Assembly (NCBI GenBank): GCA_944321085.1
Contig: CALUJY010000009.1
Location: 43,956 to 107,955, forward strand
DNA: 64,000 bases
Direction: 5' to 3'
Source of the DNA: an uncultured Barnesiella sp.
GTDB lineage: Bacteria > Bacteroidota > Bacteroidia > Bacteroidales > Barnesiellaceae_A
Part shown: piece after piece, positions 8,336 to 17,585 of the stretch
Layout: each line of letters opens with the position of its first letter
Numbering within the stretch: the first letter of the stretch is position 1
Notes under the pieces: generated by a model
The model's input: the letters and a program-made list of their open reading frames with translations, nothing else
The model's database searches: none
What the model was told of the DNA's origin: nothing
Translations under genes and position numbers: made by a program

Positions 8336-9616
8336 ATGACAAAAAAGATTTCTCCGGCGACGCTTTGCGTCCAAGCCGGTTGGACTCCACGTCAGGGTGA
8401 GCCCCGCGTGTTGCCCATCATTCAAAGCACTACTTTCAAGTATGATACCAGCGAGCAGATGGCACGCCTCTTCGATATGGAAGACTCGGGCTATTTCTAT
8501 ACTCGTTTACAGAACCCTACAACAGATGCCGTAGCAGCCAAGATTGCAGTCCTCGAAGGCGGTGAGGCGGCCATGCTCCTCTCATCGGGACAAGCTGCCA
8601 ACTTTTATGCCGTGTTCAACATTTGCAGCGCAGGCGACCACTTTGTAAGTACATCGCATATCTACGGTGGTACCTTCAACCTCTTTGCCGTTACTTTGAA
8701 AAAGATGGGTATCGATGTCACATTTGTTGACCAAGATGCCGACGATGATACCATCATGGCGGCTTTCCGTCCCAATACGAAACTGTTGTTCGGTGAGACC
8801 ATTGCCAACCCCGGGTGTAATGTACTCGATATTGAGCGCATGGCTAATATCGCCCATCGCATGGGGGTACCCCTCATTGTCGATAATACCTTTGCAACTC
8901 CTATTAATTGCCGTCCCTTTGAGTGGGGATGCGATATTGTTACACACTCTACAACCAAGTACATGGATGGTCATGCCGTGGCTATGGGCGGAGCCATTGT
9001 CGATAGCGGTAATTTCGATTGGGAAGCCTATCATGACAAGTTTGCCTGTCTCACCGAGCCCGATGCTTCGTATCATGGGCTCGTATATACGCAGCACTTC
9101 GGCAAGAAAGCCTATATTACGAAAGCTACGGGGCAGATTATGCGTGACTTGGGTTCGGTACAGTCGCCGCAAAATGCCTTCCTGCTCAATATCGGCTTAG
9201 AGACCTTGCACCTGCGCATGGAGCGTCATTGCAGCAATGCCATGCAGGTTGCTCGCTTCTTGCAAGCATCAGACCGTGTGGCTTGGGTGCATTATTGCGG
9301 TCTGCCCGAAGATAAATATTATGAGTTAGGCCGGAAGTATCTCCCCGGAGGTTCGTGCGGAGTAATATCTTTTGCCTTGAAAGGCGGGCGCGAAACAGCC
9401 TTGCGCTTTATCGACCACTTGCAGTTGGCTGCAATTGTCACGCATGTGGCCGACGCCCGTACATCGGTCTTGCATCCTGCCAGCCACACCCATCGTCAAC
9501 TCAGCGACGAGCAGTTGCGCGAAGCCGGCGTCGAACCCGACTTGATACGTCTCTCGGTAGGCATAGAGGATGTCGATGATATTATAGCCGACATACAGCA
9601 GGCTATGGAGGCATGA
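8336..9616 (+). CDS. metY: O-acetylhomoserine aminocarboxypropyltransferase / cysteine synthase (PLP enzyme)
   Basis: Gamma-replacement PLP enzyme that makes homocysteine from O-acetylhomoserine and sulfide in methionine synthesis. Its 426 residues carry the Cys/Met-metabolism fold. The motif YTRLQNPTTDAVAAKIA is near the N-terminus, and VDNTFATP precedes the lysine signature DIVTHSTTKYMDGH with the PLP lysine K208. The long insertion and C-terminus (RLSVGIEDVDDIIADIQQA) are typical of MetY rather than MetB or MetC. It follows the TPR gene by 9 bp. No SAM or S-box element was seen. Confidence 0.93.
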   Translation: MTKKISPATLCVQAGWTPRQGEPRVLPIIQSTTFKYDTSEQMARLFDMEDSGYFYTRLQNPTTDAVAAKIAVLEGGEAAMLLSSGQAANFYAVFNICSAGDHFVSTSHIYGGTFNLFAVTLKKMGIDVTFVDQDADDDTIMAAFRPNTKLLFGETIANPGCNVLDIERMANIAHRMGVPLIVDNTFATPINCRPFEWGCDIVTHSTTKYMDGHAVAMGGAIVDSGNFDWEAYHDKFACLTEPDASYHGLVYTQHFGKKAYITKATGQIMRDLGSVQSPQNAFLLNIGLETLHLRMERHCSNAMQVARFLQASDRVAWVHYCGLPEDKYYELGRKYLPGGSCGVISFALKGGRETALRFIDHLQLAAIVTHVADARTSVLHPASHTHRQLSDEQLREAGVEPDLIRLSVGIEDVDDIIADIQQAMEA

Positions 9617-9638
9617 TGCGTGTACGTACGCAGCAGTC

Positions 9639-11384
9639 TCAGTAGCATTCTACCAGAAATACATAAGGAGCTATCGTATCTATCAACTCGGTAGATGATA
9701 GCTCTTTTTGTTGTTGTACGGATGTAGATGCTATCCCGACCTGTTGCATGAGTTGTACCAAGTAAAACGATTTTACAGCCAGATTGGCGGTAAGCATCAT
9801 ATCATTCCATGTTAATAAGGCTGTTATGATACCTGCAATATTGCCTCTTTTGTCAAATACGGGACTGCCGCTGCTGCCGTGGTCTATGTCGAGCGACACC
9901 ATATATTGCGATGGAGTCATACCGTTGATAGCCGTTATAATTCCTTGTGAAGCCTTTATCTCTTCACCTAATATAGGACTTTTCGGATAGCCGAGACAGT
10001 ACACTTCTTCTCCTCGTTTCAGATTCTCCGATATAATATTGTAAGGCAGTTCTCCGAAGCCATCTATCTGACTGTCGTTTATTTTCAGTATTGCAATGTC
10101 GTTTATGCTATCGCTTGCCACTACCTCGGCTTTTATCGGCGATGGAAACCGATTGTCGGTGCTGAGTAGGTATATGGTATCGTGCCCTTTTATTACATGA
10201 TGGTTGGTTGCCACATAGCCGTCGGCGTGAATGGCAAAGCCTGTGCCTGAACCTTCCGGCATGCTCAGAATATCGGTTTCATCGTCGGTTGCCTTCATCA
10301 GTATAATAGTAGAATGGTATGTGTTGAAATCTAAGATCAGTGTGTTGCCATGTAGTTCGGCAGATGAATTTTCCATTACAGCTCCTTCTGCGTCGTACCA
10401 TGTCAGGTCGTAATAGCCCCAAGAGTTTGGTTTGAGTCTCCCTTTTACGGTCCCTTCCTGCCATCTTCCCGGATAGACCTTTGCGCCCGAGAGATAAATT
10501 ATTTGGTATTCGTTACCATCGGCGATGATGCCCATGCGATATTTACCTCCCATTTTCAGCTCGTTGTTTATTAACAGTTCGGTCTTGACGTCCCAAAAAC
10601 CTTCGATGGGTGTGCACCGGTGTGAAGCAAAATAAGTTGCAAGTTCTGTCCTTGTTAGACCGGTGCGTATCGGCGTCTCTTTGGCATTGACGGTGATAAT
10701 GGCATTGCTTACTTTCACTTTGGCTGCGCTGCCCAAGTACACGCCTGTATATCGGCCGAAGCAGGTAATGTTGTGTAATATTGTCCACGGGATGTCATTG
10801 TTGTCTCCTCCGCCTATCCACACTGTGTTATTGCGATATTGCAGCCAGAACCGTGGCGCATGAATGTTGGAGAGTGTCATCTCCATATAGTAACTTGTCC
10901 AAGGTGTGTGGTAGATGGTGTCGTTCCCGTTTACCGTTACCACGCGGTACTCCACGTCGATAATGCTATATACCGACTCTTCCGTGCCTTTGTTTCGCAT
11001 CAGTACGGCATTATAGTGTTGCATGTCGCGCATGCCCCATACCCAACCGTAAACAGGACTATGTACACGTTCTTTGGCCTTCTGCTTTTTACCCGTTTCG
11101 TCCCGGTAATATTGTGGATAGGCGGTGTATGGTTCGTTGTGACAGTTTTGCAGTTCGAGCGAGATGTCGAGGTCATAGTCGTCGGCGCCCACATCGAAAA
11201 CATTTACCGTGTCGCTGTTTTGCAACATGTAATAGTCTGTCAGCGTACCGTGTTTGTCAACGTATGCTTCGCGAAAGTCGTTCTTTCCCGTCGTCCATCG
11301 TGGTTCTACGAGATAGGAGCGGGCAGTGGCATTTATCGTCGCCAGCAGTGCGAGGAGGAGAATAGCAAGTCGGTCAGTGTGCAT
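9639..11384 (-). CDS. Secreted trypsin-like serine protease with a novel N-terminal region
   Basis: A 581-residue exported protein. The start is ATG 11384 because it gives a clean signal peptide, MHTDRLAILLLALLATINA; the open frame extends further upstream without a signal. The C-terminal third is a chymotrypsin-fold protease like bacterial S1C or S46-type stress proteases. The triad is visible as H396 (TNHHVI), D429 (SINDIAILKI) and S507 (DHGSSGSPVF). Residues 25-375 match nothing I recognise; they contain a beta-rich segment around VWIGGGDNNDIPWTIL and a second around GRWQEGTVKGRL. No PDZ domain follows the protease. It is convergent with metY. A -7 box at 11512-11519 predicts a leader of about 120 nt. 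Confidence 0.8.
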   Translation of the reverse strand: MHTDRLAILLLALLATINATARSYLVEPRWTTGKNDFREAYVDKHGTLTDYYMLQNSDTVNVFDVGADDYDLDISLELQNCHNEPYTAYPQYYRDETGKKQKAKERVHSPVYGWVWGMRDMQHYNAVLMRNKGTEESVYSIIDVEYRVVTVNGNDTIYHTPWTSYYMEMTLSNIHAPRFWLQYRNNTVWIGGGDNNDIPWTILHNITCFGRYTGVYLGSAAKVKVSNAIITVNAKETPIRTGLTRTELATYFASHRCTPIEGFWDVKTELLINNELKMGGKYRMGIIADGNEYQIIYLSGAKVYPGRWQEGTVKGRLKPNSWGYYDLTWYDAEGAVMENSSAELHGNTLILDFNTYHSTIILMKATDDETDILSMPEGSGTGFAIHADGYVATNHHVIKGHDTIYLLSTDNRFPSPIKAEVVASDSINDIAILKINDSQIDGFGELPYNIISENLKRGEEVYCLGYPKSPILGEEIKASQGIITAINGMTPSQYMVSLDIDHGSSGSPVFDKRGNIAGIITALLTWNDMMLTANLAVKSFYLVQLMQQVGIASTSVQQQKELSSTELIDTIAPYVFLVECY

Positions 11385-11511
11385 GATATGTGATGTTGGT
11401 GAAGTGGCGGAGCAAGCAGGCAAACTGTGTGCCGTTTCGTTGTTGCAGTATGTCCTGGCAGCGTATGGCATATAGTCATTCTCTGCCGGTATGCAATACC
11501 ACTTCTATATG

Positions 11512-11519
11512 CAAAAATA
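11512..11519 (-). promoter_or_regulatory. Promoter -7 box for the trypsin-like protease gene
   Basis: TATTTTTG on the minus strand matches TAnnTTTG. No good -33 TTTG is found at the expected distance. Confidence 0.45.
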
Positions 11520-11715
11520 GTAAATATGTTTCAATAAGAATGATGACAGGTGCCTATAAAACGTTGGCGGTGCTAAGGTATTGTTGTAGTTACATCGATG
11601 TGTGTTGACTCGATAGATGCCTATGTGCCGGATGCGCTGCTCGGAGCGGCGGTAAGAGTCTCGTCGCTCCCGATTCTGTGTGTTGGAGAGGTTGCGTCGG
11701 CGCAGGTTATATATG

Positions 11716-11759
11716 AACAAGAATAGTCCGACGCCCATGGGAGCCGGACTATTCTTGTT
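11716..11759 (-). terminator. 15-bp hairpin ending the oxidoreductase operon
   Basis: AACAAGAATAGTCCG (11716-11730) pairs perfectly with CGGACTATTCTTGTT (11745-11759). It lies about 75 bp beyond the last oxidoreductase stop. T-rich sequence follows on the plus side, so it may work in both directions. Confidence 0.7.
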
Positions 11760-11832
11760 TTTCTTTGGTCGCAGAGTGTATCGCTTGTGCATACAATCTG
11801 CTGTAAAGAATCGTTATACCTTACGCGGTATG

Positions 11833-12381
11833 TCAACGTTTCATGGGAACAATGCTCTCCATTCCTTTGTAGATGGCTTGCTCGTTCATGGGTATGAGCT
11901 TGTGGTGACGCTCGGGTAACGATTTCTTTAATCCCTTTATTACGCTGTCCATAGTCACCATGGGGCACAGTTTCAGCAATCCGCCCAATACAATCATGTT
12001 GAAGGCTTTCGAATTGTTCATCTGTGCGGCAATCTCGGTGGCGTCTATGCAGTAGCATTCTATATCGGTACGGGTAGGGGGCGTTGTGATACCGTAGCTG
12101 TCGTAGATGAGTATTCCGCCGGGTTTCACTTTGTCTTCGAATTTGTCGAGCGACGGTTGGTTCAGTACGATAGCAATGTCGTATGAGTGCAGTACCGGCG
12201 ACGAAATGCGTTCGTCGCTCAGTATGACGGTTACGTTGGCTGTACCGCCGCGTTGTTCCGGTCCGTAAGCAGGCATCCATGTTACCTCTTTGCCTTCCAT
12301 CAGACCCGAGTAAGCCAATATTTTACCCATCGAGAGGACTCCCTGTCCTCCAAATCCTGCAATGATTATTTCATGTGTCAT
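11833..12381 (-). CDS. 2-oxoacid:ferredoxin oxidoreductase, gamma subunit
   Basis: The 182-residue gamma subunit of a four-subunit 2-oxoacid (2-oxoglutarate or branched-chain) ferredoxin oxidoreductase. The N-terminal signature EIIIAGFGGQGVLSMGKIL and then PAYGPEQRGGTANVTVILSD are diagnostic of the POR/KOR gamma family. It carries no Fe-S cluster. It is the last gene of the operon ferredoxin-alpha-beta-gamma, 18 bp after the beta subunit. A strong hairpin lies downstream. Substrate choice cannot be read from this subunit. Confidence 0.93.
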   Translation of the reverse strand: MTHEIIIAGFGGQGVLSMGKILAYSGLMEGKEVTWMPAYGPEQRGGTANVTVILSDERISSPVLHSYDIAIVLNQPSLDKFEDKVKPGGILIYDSYGITTPPTRTDIECYCIDATEIAAQMNNSKAFNMIVLGGLLKLCPMVTMDSVIKGLKKSLPERHHKLIPMNEQAIYKGMESIVPMKR

Positions 12382-12399
12382 AATGGTAGTTTTTACAGG

Positions 12400-13161
12400 T
12401 TATACATTTTTGAGGTCTCCCATGGGATACTCGGCAAACATGTGCTCTTCCATCCACGCATTGGCTTTGTCGGGCGACATCTTCCATCCCGTGTTGCAAG
12501 TAGAAACGATTTCTATAAGCGATGTGCCTTTCTTTGCCATCGAGTTCTCAAAACCTTGGCGTATGGCTTTCTTGGCTTTCCGGATGGCGGCCACATTGTG
12601 TACGCTTTGGCGTGTCACGTAGCATGCTCCGGCCAGCTTGGCTACAAGCTCCGAGATATGCAGGGGGTAGCCGTTCAGTTCGGGCGTACGGCCATAGGGG
12701 CAGGTAGCTGTCACCATTCCTTCGAGGGTGGTAGGAGCCATTTGTCCGCCAGTCATACCGTAGATACCGTTGTTGATGAATATGATGGTAATGTTTTCGC
12801 CTCGGTTGCAAGCATGTATTGTCTCGGCTGTACCTATGGCTGCCAAGTCGCCGTCACCTTGGTAAGTGAAGACGAGTTTATTCGGGTTGAGGCGTTTGGC
12901 TGCTGTTGCAACGGCAGGAGCACGACCGTGGGCAGCTTCAATCCAGTCGACGTCTACATAGTTGTAGGCAAATACGGCGCATCCTACCGGCGATACCGCG
13001 ATAGTGTCTTGCGTCATGCCCATTTCTTCTACGATTTCGGCAATCAGTTTATGCACAACGCCATGGCTGCAACCCGGGCAGTAGTGCATGGTATTGTCGT
13101 TGAGCAAGGTAGGCTTGCTATATACGAGATTTTCGGGTTTTATGATTTCGTTTATATCCAT
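12400..13161 (-). CDS. 2-oxoacid:ferredoxin oxidoreductase, beta (thiamine diphosphate) subunit
   Basis: The 253-residue TPP-binding subunit. CPGCSHGVVHKLIAE marks the N-terminal Fe-S/TPP region. GDGDLAAIGTAETIHACNRG followed by FINNGIYGMTGGQMAPT is the GDG-NN TPP/Mg motif. With the alpha subunit it forms the active site, where the 2-oxoacid is decarboxylated and electrons pass to ferredoxin. It lies 26 bp after the alpha gene and 18 bp before gamma. Confidence 0.94.
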   Translation of the reverse strand: MDINEIIKPENLVYSKPTLLNDNTMHYCPGCSHGVVHKLIAEIVEEMGMTQDTIAVSPVGCAVFAYNYVDVDWIEAAHGRAPAVATAAKRLNPNKLVFTYQGDGDLAAIGTAETIHACNRGENITIIFINNGIYGMTGGQMAPTTLEGMVTATCPYGRTPELNGYPLHISELVAKLAGACYVTRQSVHNVAAIRKAKKAIRQGFENSMAKKGTSLIEIVSTCNTGWKMSPDKANAWMEEHMFAEYPMGDLKNV

Positions 13162-13187
13162 TGTTTTAGCTTTTTAGAGGTAGGCAA

Positions 13188-14267
13188 TTACATGAGTTTT
13201 TCTTTGATAGCTGCCAATACTTCGTCGGGGCTGGGTACGATGCCGCCCAAGCGGCCGAAGTGCTCGACGGGTAAACTGCAATTTACGGCAAGTTTCACGT
13301 CTTCTATCATTTGTCCGGCATTGAGTTCGGCTACCAATACGCCTTTCTTTCCCTTGGCCGTTTCGTTGATGGCGGCGTAGGGGAACGGCCACAGCGTAAT
13401 CGGGCGCAAAAGTCCGAGTTTGATGCCTTCGGCTGCTGCCAACTCTATTGTCTTTTGGCAGATACGTGCCATAGAGCCGAAAGCGACCATCAGGTAGTCG
13501 GCGCCTTCGCAGTTGAGCTTTTCATAGCGTATCTCGTTCTCCTCTATACGGCGGTATGTAGCTTGCAACTTGATGTTGCGTTGTTCCATGATGGCGGGGT
13601 CTAATTCAAGTGATGTGATAACGTTGCGCTCACGGTCGGGAGTGCGGCCTTGTGTAGCCCACGGCATTGTTTTGCGTATCTCTTCCTCGGTGCGGCGCGG
13701 ACGGTAAGGCGGCAATACCACTTTTTCCATCATCTGTCCTATCACGCCGTCGGCGAGTATCATGGCGGGATTGCGGTATTTGAAAGCAAGGTCGAAGCCC
13801 AATCCTACGAAATCGGCCATCTCTTGTACCGAGGCAGGTGCCAGCACTATCAGGTGATAGTCGCCATGACCGCCGCCTTTGGTGGCTTGGAAATAGTCGG
13901 CTTGGCTCGGTTGGATGGTTCCCAGACCGGGACCTCCACGCATTACGTTTACGACGAGGCACGGCAACTCGGCGCCTGCGCAGTACGAAATGCCCTCTTG
14001 TTTCAGGCTCACACCGGGGCTCGATGACGATGTCATGACGGCTTTGCCGCAGCTTGCACCGCCATATACCATATTGATGGCAGCAACTTCGCTCTCGGCT
14101 TGCAGTACTACCATGCCTGTATCTTCCCACGGCTTCAATGCCATGAGGGTTTCCATCACCTCTGATTGCGGAGTTATAGGGTAACCGAAATATCCGTCTG
14201 CTCCATATCGGATAGCGGCGTGTGCAATCGCCTCGTTACCTTTCATCAATTTTACTTCTTCGCTCAT
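13188..14267 (-). CDS. vorB: 2-oxoacid:ferredoxin oxidoreductase, alpha subunit (VorB type)
   Basis: Alpha subunit, about 359 residues from ATG 14267. That start is preceded by AAAGGA and gives the family N-terminus MSEEVKLMKGNEAIAHAA. The longer open frame from ATG 14327 overlaps the ferredoxin stop by one base but adds an atypical 20-residue extension. Recognisable family segments are GADGYFGYPITPQSEVMETL and MTSSSSPGVSLKQEGISY. Annotation pipelines name this Bacteroidetes form VorB (3-methyl-2-oxobutanoate), but a 2-oxoglutarate role is equally plausible. The reaction yields acyl-CoA, CO2 and reduced ferredoxin, the substrate of the Rnf complex encoded just upstream. Confidence 0.92.
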   Translation of the reverse strand: MSEEVKLMKGNEAIAHAAIRYGADGYFGYPITPQSEVMETLMALKPWEDTGMVVLQAESEVAAINMVYGGASCGKAVMTSSSSPGVSLKQEGISYCAGAELPCLVVNVMRGGPGLGTIQPSQADYFQATKGGGHGDYHLIVLAPASVQEMADFVGLGFDLAFKYRNPAMILADGVIGQMMEKVVLPPYRPRRTEEEIRKTMPWATQGRTPDRERNVITSLELDPAIMEQRNIKLQATYRRIEENEIRYEKLNCEGADYLMVAFGSMARICQKTIELAAAEGIKLGLLRPITLWPFPYAAINETAKGKKGVLVAELNAGQMIEDVKLAVNCSLPVEHFGRLGGIVPSPDEVLAAIKEKLM

Positions 14268-14326
14268 ATTGTGTTTTCCTTTGTAGTTGTCATTATATTG
14301 CATTTTGCCCGGGGCGCATGCGTTCA

Positions 14327-14554
14327 TTACAATTTCACTTTATATACCGATATACAACCGTCGGGGCATACGATGCCACAGCTTGCGCATCCTATGCAAT
14401 CGTCGGGATTTTGCATAAAGGCATAGTGATAGCCCTTGTTGTTCACTTTTTGGGGTTGTAGCGCCAGCACTTTCGACGGGCAGGCTACTACGCACAGGTT
14501 GCATCCTTTGCAACGTTCTGTGTTTACGATGATAGCTCCTTTGATTTTTGCCAT
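14327..14554 (-). CDS. 2[4Fe-4S] ferredoxin subunit of the 2-oxoacid oxidoreductase
   Basis: A 75-residue protein with two CxxCxxCxxxC clusters, CKGCNLCVVAC and CIGCASCGIVC, each followed by proline or aspartate as in bacterial ferredoxins. As the first gene of the oxidoreductase operon it is the delta subunit, carrying electrons out of the TPP site. Its stop overlaps the upstream alternative ATG of the alpha gene by one base. No convincing TAnnTTTG box was found between it and the rnf terminator. Confidence 0.93.
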   Translation of the reverse strand: MAKIKGAIIVNTERCKGCNLCVVACPSKVLALQPQKVNNKGYHYAFMQNPDDCIGCASCGIVCPDGCISVYKVKL

Positions 14555-14662
14555 AGTTCAGGTTATTATGATTGTAAACTCTATCGCTTTTACAATGGCG
14601 GCTCTTCGGCTTTCGGCTTGGGTCGCCGCTATTGTGTGTTTTCATTTTCCGGTAAAAAACAA

Positions 14663-14707
14663 AACGTTAACTCCTTGTCGCTACAACATCGCGCAAGAGT
14701 TAACGTT
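14663..14707 (-). terminator. Rho-independent terminator of the rnf operon
   Basis: On the minus strand the arm at 14694-14707 pairs with 14663-14677 as an interrupted 14-bp stem with one bulge. TTTTGTTTTTT follows. It lies about 60 bp after the rnfA stop. Confidence 0.85.
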
Positions 14708-14764
14708 CCAGTTCGTGTGTAAAGTTATAAAAACTTTTTTATTCTATGTCGTCAACATAAGAAA

Positions 14765-15346
14765 TTAACCGATTTTAATACCCGAGAAGCCCATAAAAGC
14801 CATGGCCAGAAGTCCGGCTGTTACCAAGGCTATCGGCATACCCTTCATCGCTTTGGGAACGGTGGTGAGGGCAAGCTGCTCGCGGATACCGGCAAAGATG
14901 GTGAGTGCCAGTGTGAAGCCTAATGCCGTAGAGATGGCAAACACGGTCGATTCCAACAGTGTGAAATTTTTCTGTATTACCATGATGGCCACGCCCAGTA
15001 TTGTACAGTTGGTCGTTATCAGGGGCAAGAATACGCCTAATGCCTGATAGAGCGACGGCGATACTTTTTTGAGGATGATTTCGAGCATCTGCACCAATGC
15101 GGCTATCACGAGGATAAACGCGATGGTCTGCATGAATGCGAGGCCGAAAGGTTCCAACAGATAGATTTGCAGCAAATAGGTTACTATCGTCGCCAGCAGC
15201 ATCACGAACGTAACGGCGGCTCCCATACCTAAGGCCGAGTCTATCTTTTTCGACACGCCCAAGAAGGGGCAGATGCCGAGGAATTGCGATAATACAATGT
15301 TATTGACAAAAATCGCGGTGACTAAAATAGATATATAGGTAAGCAT
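14765..15346 (-). CDS. rnfA: Rnf electron transport complex subunit RnfA
   Basis: Integral membrane subunit of the ferredoxin:NAD+ oxidoreductase (Rnf). Its 193 residues form six hydrophobic helices. The conserved start is [20 protein letters not shown], with [11 protein letters not shown] next; its cysteine is thought to help ligate the intramembrane Fe-S cluster shared with RnfE. Last gene of rseC-rnfBCDGEA, 2 bp after rnfE, and followed by a strong terminator. Confidence 0.96.
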   Translation of the reverse strand: MLTYISILVTAIFVNNIVLSQFLGICPFLGVSKKIDSALGMGAAVTFVMLLATIVTYLLQIYLLEPFGLAFMQTIAFILVIAALVQMLEIILKKVSPSLYQALGVFLPLITTNCTILGVAIMVIQKNFTLLESTVFAISTALGFTLALTIFAGIREQLALTTVPKAMKGMPIALVTAGLLAMAFMGFSGIKIG

Positions 15347-15348
15347 CT

Positions 15349-15933
15349 TTATTTCGTTTTAAGTTTGTTGATAATCGCAATAAGGAAGCCTAACGCAATG
15401 AACGCGCCCGGTGCAAGAATAAATATAAGTGCGCCGAAGTCTTCTGGGAAGACGGTGAGATTGAATATCTTGCCTGTTCCCAACAGTTCGCGCACAGCAC
15501 CCAGCAGTGTCAGCGCAATCGTAAAGCCGAGTCCTATGCCAATGCCGTCGAAGAGCGAGTCGAGCGGGTTATGCTTGGCAGCGTATGCCTCGGCACGTCC
15601 CAAGATAATGCAGTTTACGACAATAAGCGGAATGAAGAGACCTAAGCTCTGGTACAATGCAGGTGTGTAGGCTTGCATGCAAAGCTGCAAGATGGTGACA
15701 AAAGCAGCTATCACTACGACATACGACGGGATGCGCACTTTGTCGGGGATGAAACCCTTAATGGCGGCGATGGCGACGTTGGAACACATCAGCACGAACA
15801 TCGTCGATAGTCCCATACCCATGCCGTTGATGGCAGAGGTAGTCGTTCCCAATGTGGGGCACATGCCCAGCAAAAGGACAAAGGTGGGATTTTCGGTAAT
15901 TATACCGTTGAGTATGATTTTCAATTTGTTCAT
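15349..15933 (-). CDS. rnfE: Rnf electron transport complex subunit RnfE
   Basis: Membrane subunit homologous to RnfA but in inverted topology; together they enclose the Fe-S cluster. The family start [20 protein letters not shown] sets ATG 15933. A GTG eight codons upstream (15957) would overlap rnfG and gives a non-conserved extension. The conserved [20 protein letters not shown] holds the cluster cysteine. About 194 residues with six hydrophobic segments. It starts 20 bp after rnfG and ends 2 bp before rnfA. Confidence 0.95.
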   Translation of the reverse strand: MNKLKIILNGIITENPTFVLLLGMCPTLGTTTSAINGMGMGLSTMFVLMCSNVAIAAIKGFIPDKVRIPSYVVVIAAFVTILQLCMQAYTPALYQSLGLFIPLIVVNCIILGRAEAYAAKHNPLDSLFDGIGIGLGFTIALTLLGAVRELLGTGKIFNLTVFPEDFGALIFILAPGAFIALGFLIAIINKLKTK

Positions 15934-15953
15934 AACCTTATCTCTTTTTCGTT

Positions 15954-16589
15954 TCACATTGTGCTGTTTGCAGCGGTTGCATGGACAGAGCTGCCCGACG
16001 TGGCGTCTGTGCTGTTACCTTTATAGGCTTCGTAGGCGTGGCGTAGCGTCTCCAAGAAAGCTCGCGACGAGATAGTGGCTGCGGTGATGGCATCTATATC
16101 ACCACCGTCTTTCGATACGGTCAGGTTGCAGTGTCCCGGATTTTTCCCCAACACACTTTGACGGTTCTTGTCGGTGCGGAACCAATCGTTCATTTTAGAG
16201 CCCAAGCCCGGGGTCTCGGCATGGCTCAACACACTGTAATTGAGTATTGTGCCTTCATTGTCGAAGCCTACCATTACGGCTATTTCACCGCCGAAGCCGT
16301 TTGGCGATGTGGCGCGTACGGCAGCGCCTACCGGTTCTCCGCCTTTGGTAGCGGGAAATACGGTAACGGTGAGGCCGTCTGCGGTAGTTACTTCGTAGCT
16401 CTCTTGCGAGGGCGAGTTATCGAACTCGGGAGCCACCATGCGTATGGCGTTTTCTTGTGCCGCAATGTTGGCCTGCTCGATGGGTTCTTTCGTTATCTTA
16501 TAGATGTAGCCGAGGGCTGCTCCCGTAATAACGGATACGGCGGTCAGTACGACAACCATATTAAGAAGTGTCGATTCTTTATTTGCCAT
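15954..16589 (-). CDS. rnfG: Rnf electron transport complex subunit RnfG (covalent FMN)
   Basis: A 211-residue membrane-anchored flavoprotein. One N-terminal helix (about 7-30) precedes a periplasmic FMN-binding domain. The family (S/T)xAT motif for covalent FMN on threonine is seen as DAITAATISSRAFLE. Other conserved segments are LSHAETPGLGSKM and a glycine-rich stretch before it. The C-terminal 30 residues are an unconserved serine/threonine/alanine tail. It overlaps the rnfD end by 11 bp, implying translational coupling. Confidence 0.95.
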   Translation of the reverse strand: MANKESTLLNMVVVLTAVSVITGAALGYIYKITKEPIEQANIAAQENAIRMVAPEFDNSPSQESYEVTTADGLTVTVFPATKGGEPVGAAVRATSPNGFGGEIAVMVGFDNEGTILNYSVLSHAETPGLGSKMNDWFRTDKNRQSVLGKNPGHCNLTVSKDGGDIDAITAATISSRAFLETLRHAYEAYKGNSTDATSGSSVHATAANSTM

Positions 16590-17562
16590 TTTTCACTACC
16601 TCCCCAAATCGTTTAGGTTTCATATAATTGTTGATTAGCGGCGTTACGCCGTTCATGATAAAGATGGCAAACGACATGCCCTCGGGGTAAGCACCCCACA
16701 GACGTATCACCATGGTGATGATACCTATCAGTATGCCATAGAGTACCATGCCGCCTTTGGTCATAGGCGAGGTCACATAGTCGGTTGCCATGAAGATGGC
16801 TCCCAAGAGTACACCACCCGAGAGAACGTGCATCTCGGCAAGTTTTGCGGCATATTCCACGCCGTTGCCTATTCCTGCCAAGAAGGCAAAAACAGCTACT
16901 GTGGCTATGATACATACCGGAATGTGCCATGTGATGATGCGTTTCCATAACATGTAGGCAAAGCCTATCAGCAGTGCTATGGCGCTCACTTCGCCCAAGC
17001 TGCCGCCGATGTTACCTATCAGGTGTTGGGTTGCGTCGAGCCCTGCCAAGCTCTCGGCACTGCCGTATTTGAGTATGCTCAATGTCGTGGCGCCCGTTTC
17101 GGCATCGAGGCTCATGGGGAGTGTCGATGGAATCGGCCATGTGGTCATTTGTGCGGGGAACGAGATGAGCAGGAAGATACGTCCTGCAAGAGCGGGGTTG
17201 AAGATGTTGTTGCCCAATCCGCCGAATGCCATTTTGGCGACGCCTATGGCAAACAGCGCACCTAGTACGACTATCCATAACGGAAGGTTCGAGGGCAGGT
17301 TGAAGGCGAGCAGCACACCTGTGAGGATGGCCGAGCCGTTGCTTATCGTGGGCTCTTCCTTCAACAAGAATTTTTGTATGAGATATTCGAATACAACGCA
17401 CGATACTACCGACGTAAGGGTTACTAAAAGAGCCCCTAAGCCAAAGAAGTAGAGCGATACGAGAAATGCCGGTATGAGGGCTATCAATACACCGTACATA
17501 CATTGCGGCGTGCTTATGCCGCTGTGTATATGGGGTGATGGCGATACTACTAATTTGTTCAT
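16579..17562 (-). CDS. rnfD: Rnf electron transport complex subunit RnfD (covalent FMN)
   Basis: A 327-residue polytopic membrane subunit related to NqrB. The start MNKLVVSPSPHIHSGIST is typical. About eight to nine hydrophobic segments follow. The likely covalent FMN threonine lies in DAETGATTLSILK, and the GGLGNNIFNPALAGRIFL motif is the NqrB/RnfD hallmark. It participates in ion translocation coupled to ferredoxin oxidation. It lies 23 bp after rnfC and overlaps rnfG by 11 bp. Confidence 0.95.
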   Translation of the reverse strand: MNKLVVSPSPHIHSGISTPQCMYGVLIALIPAFLVSLYFFGLGALLVTLTSVVSCVVFEYLIQKFLLKEEPTISNGSAILTGVLLAFNLPSNLPLWIVVLGALFAIGVAKMAFGGLGNNIFNPALAGRIFLLISFPAQMTTWPIPSTLPMSLDAETGATTLSILKYGSAESLAGLDATQHLIGNIGGSLGEVSAIALLIGFAYMLWKRIITWHIPVCIIATVAVFAFLAGIGNGVEYAAKLAEMHVLSGGVLLGAIFMATDYVTSPMTKGGMVLYGILIGIITMVIRLWGAYPEGMSFAIFIMNGVTPLINNYMKPKRFGEVVKNGK

Positions 17563-17585
17563 GATATTTCTCTTGTGTTAGGTGG

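Larger units (their letters stand above)
11385..11832. other. Intergenic region upstream of the protease gene
   Basis: 448 bp between the protease start and the oxidoreductase gamma-subunit stop. It holds the protease -7 box (11512-11519) and the hairpin at 11716-11759. Short open frames here run through the hairpin on both strands and are not called. Confidence 0.6.

Noticed and set aside
11505..11919. Small frames on both strands around the 11716-11759 hairpin
   Set aside because: They read through the same palindrome in both directions, which produces mirrored peptides by chance.
12187..13380. 397-codon plus-strand frame across three oxidoreductase genes
   Set aside because: It crosses several real genes on the other strand and has no coherent motifs.
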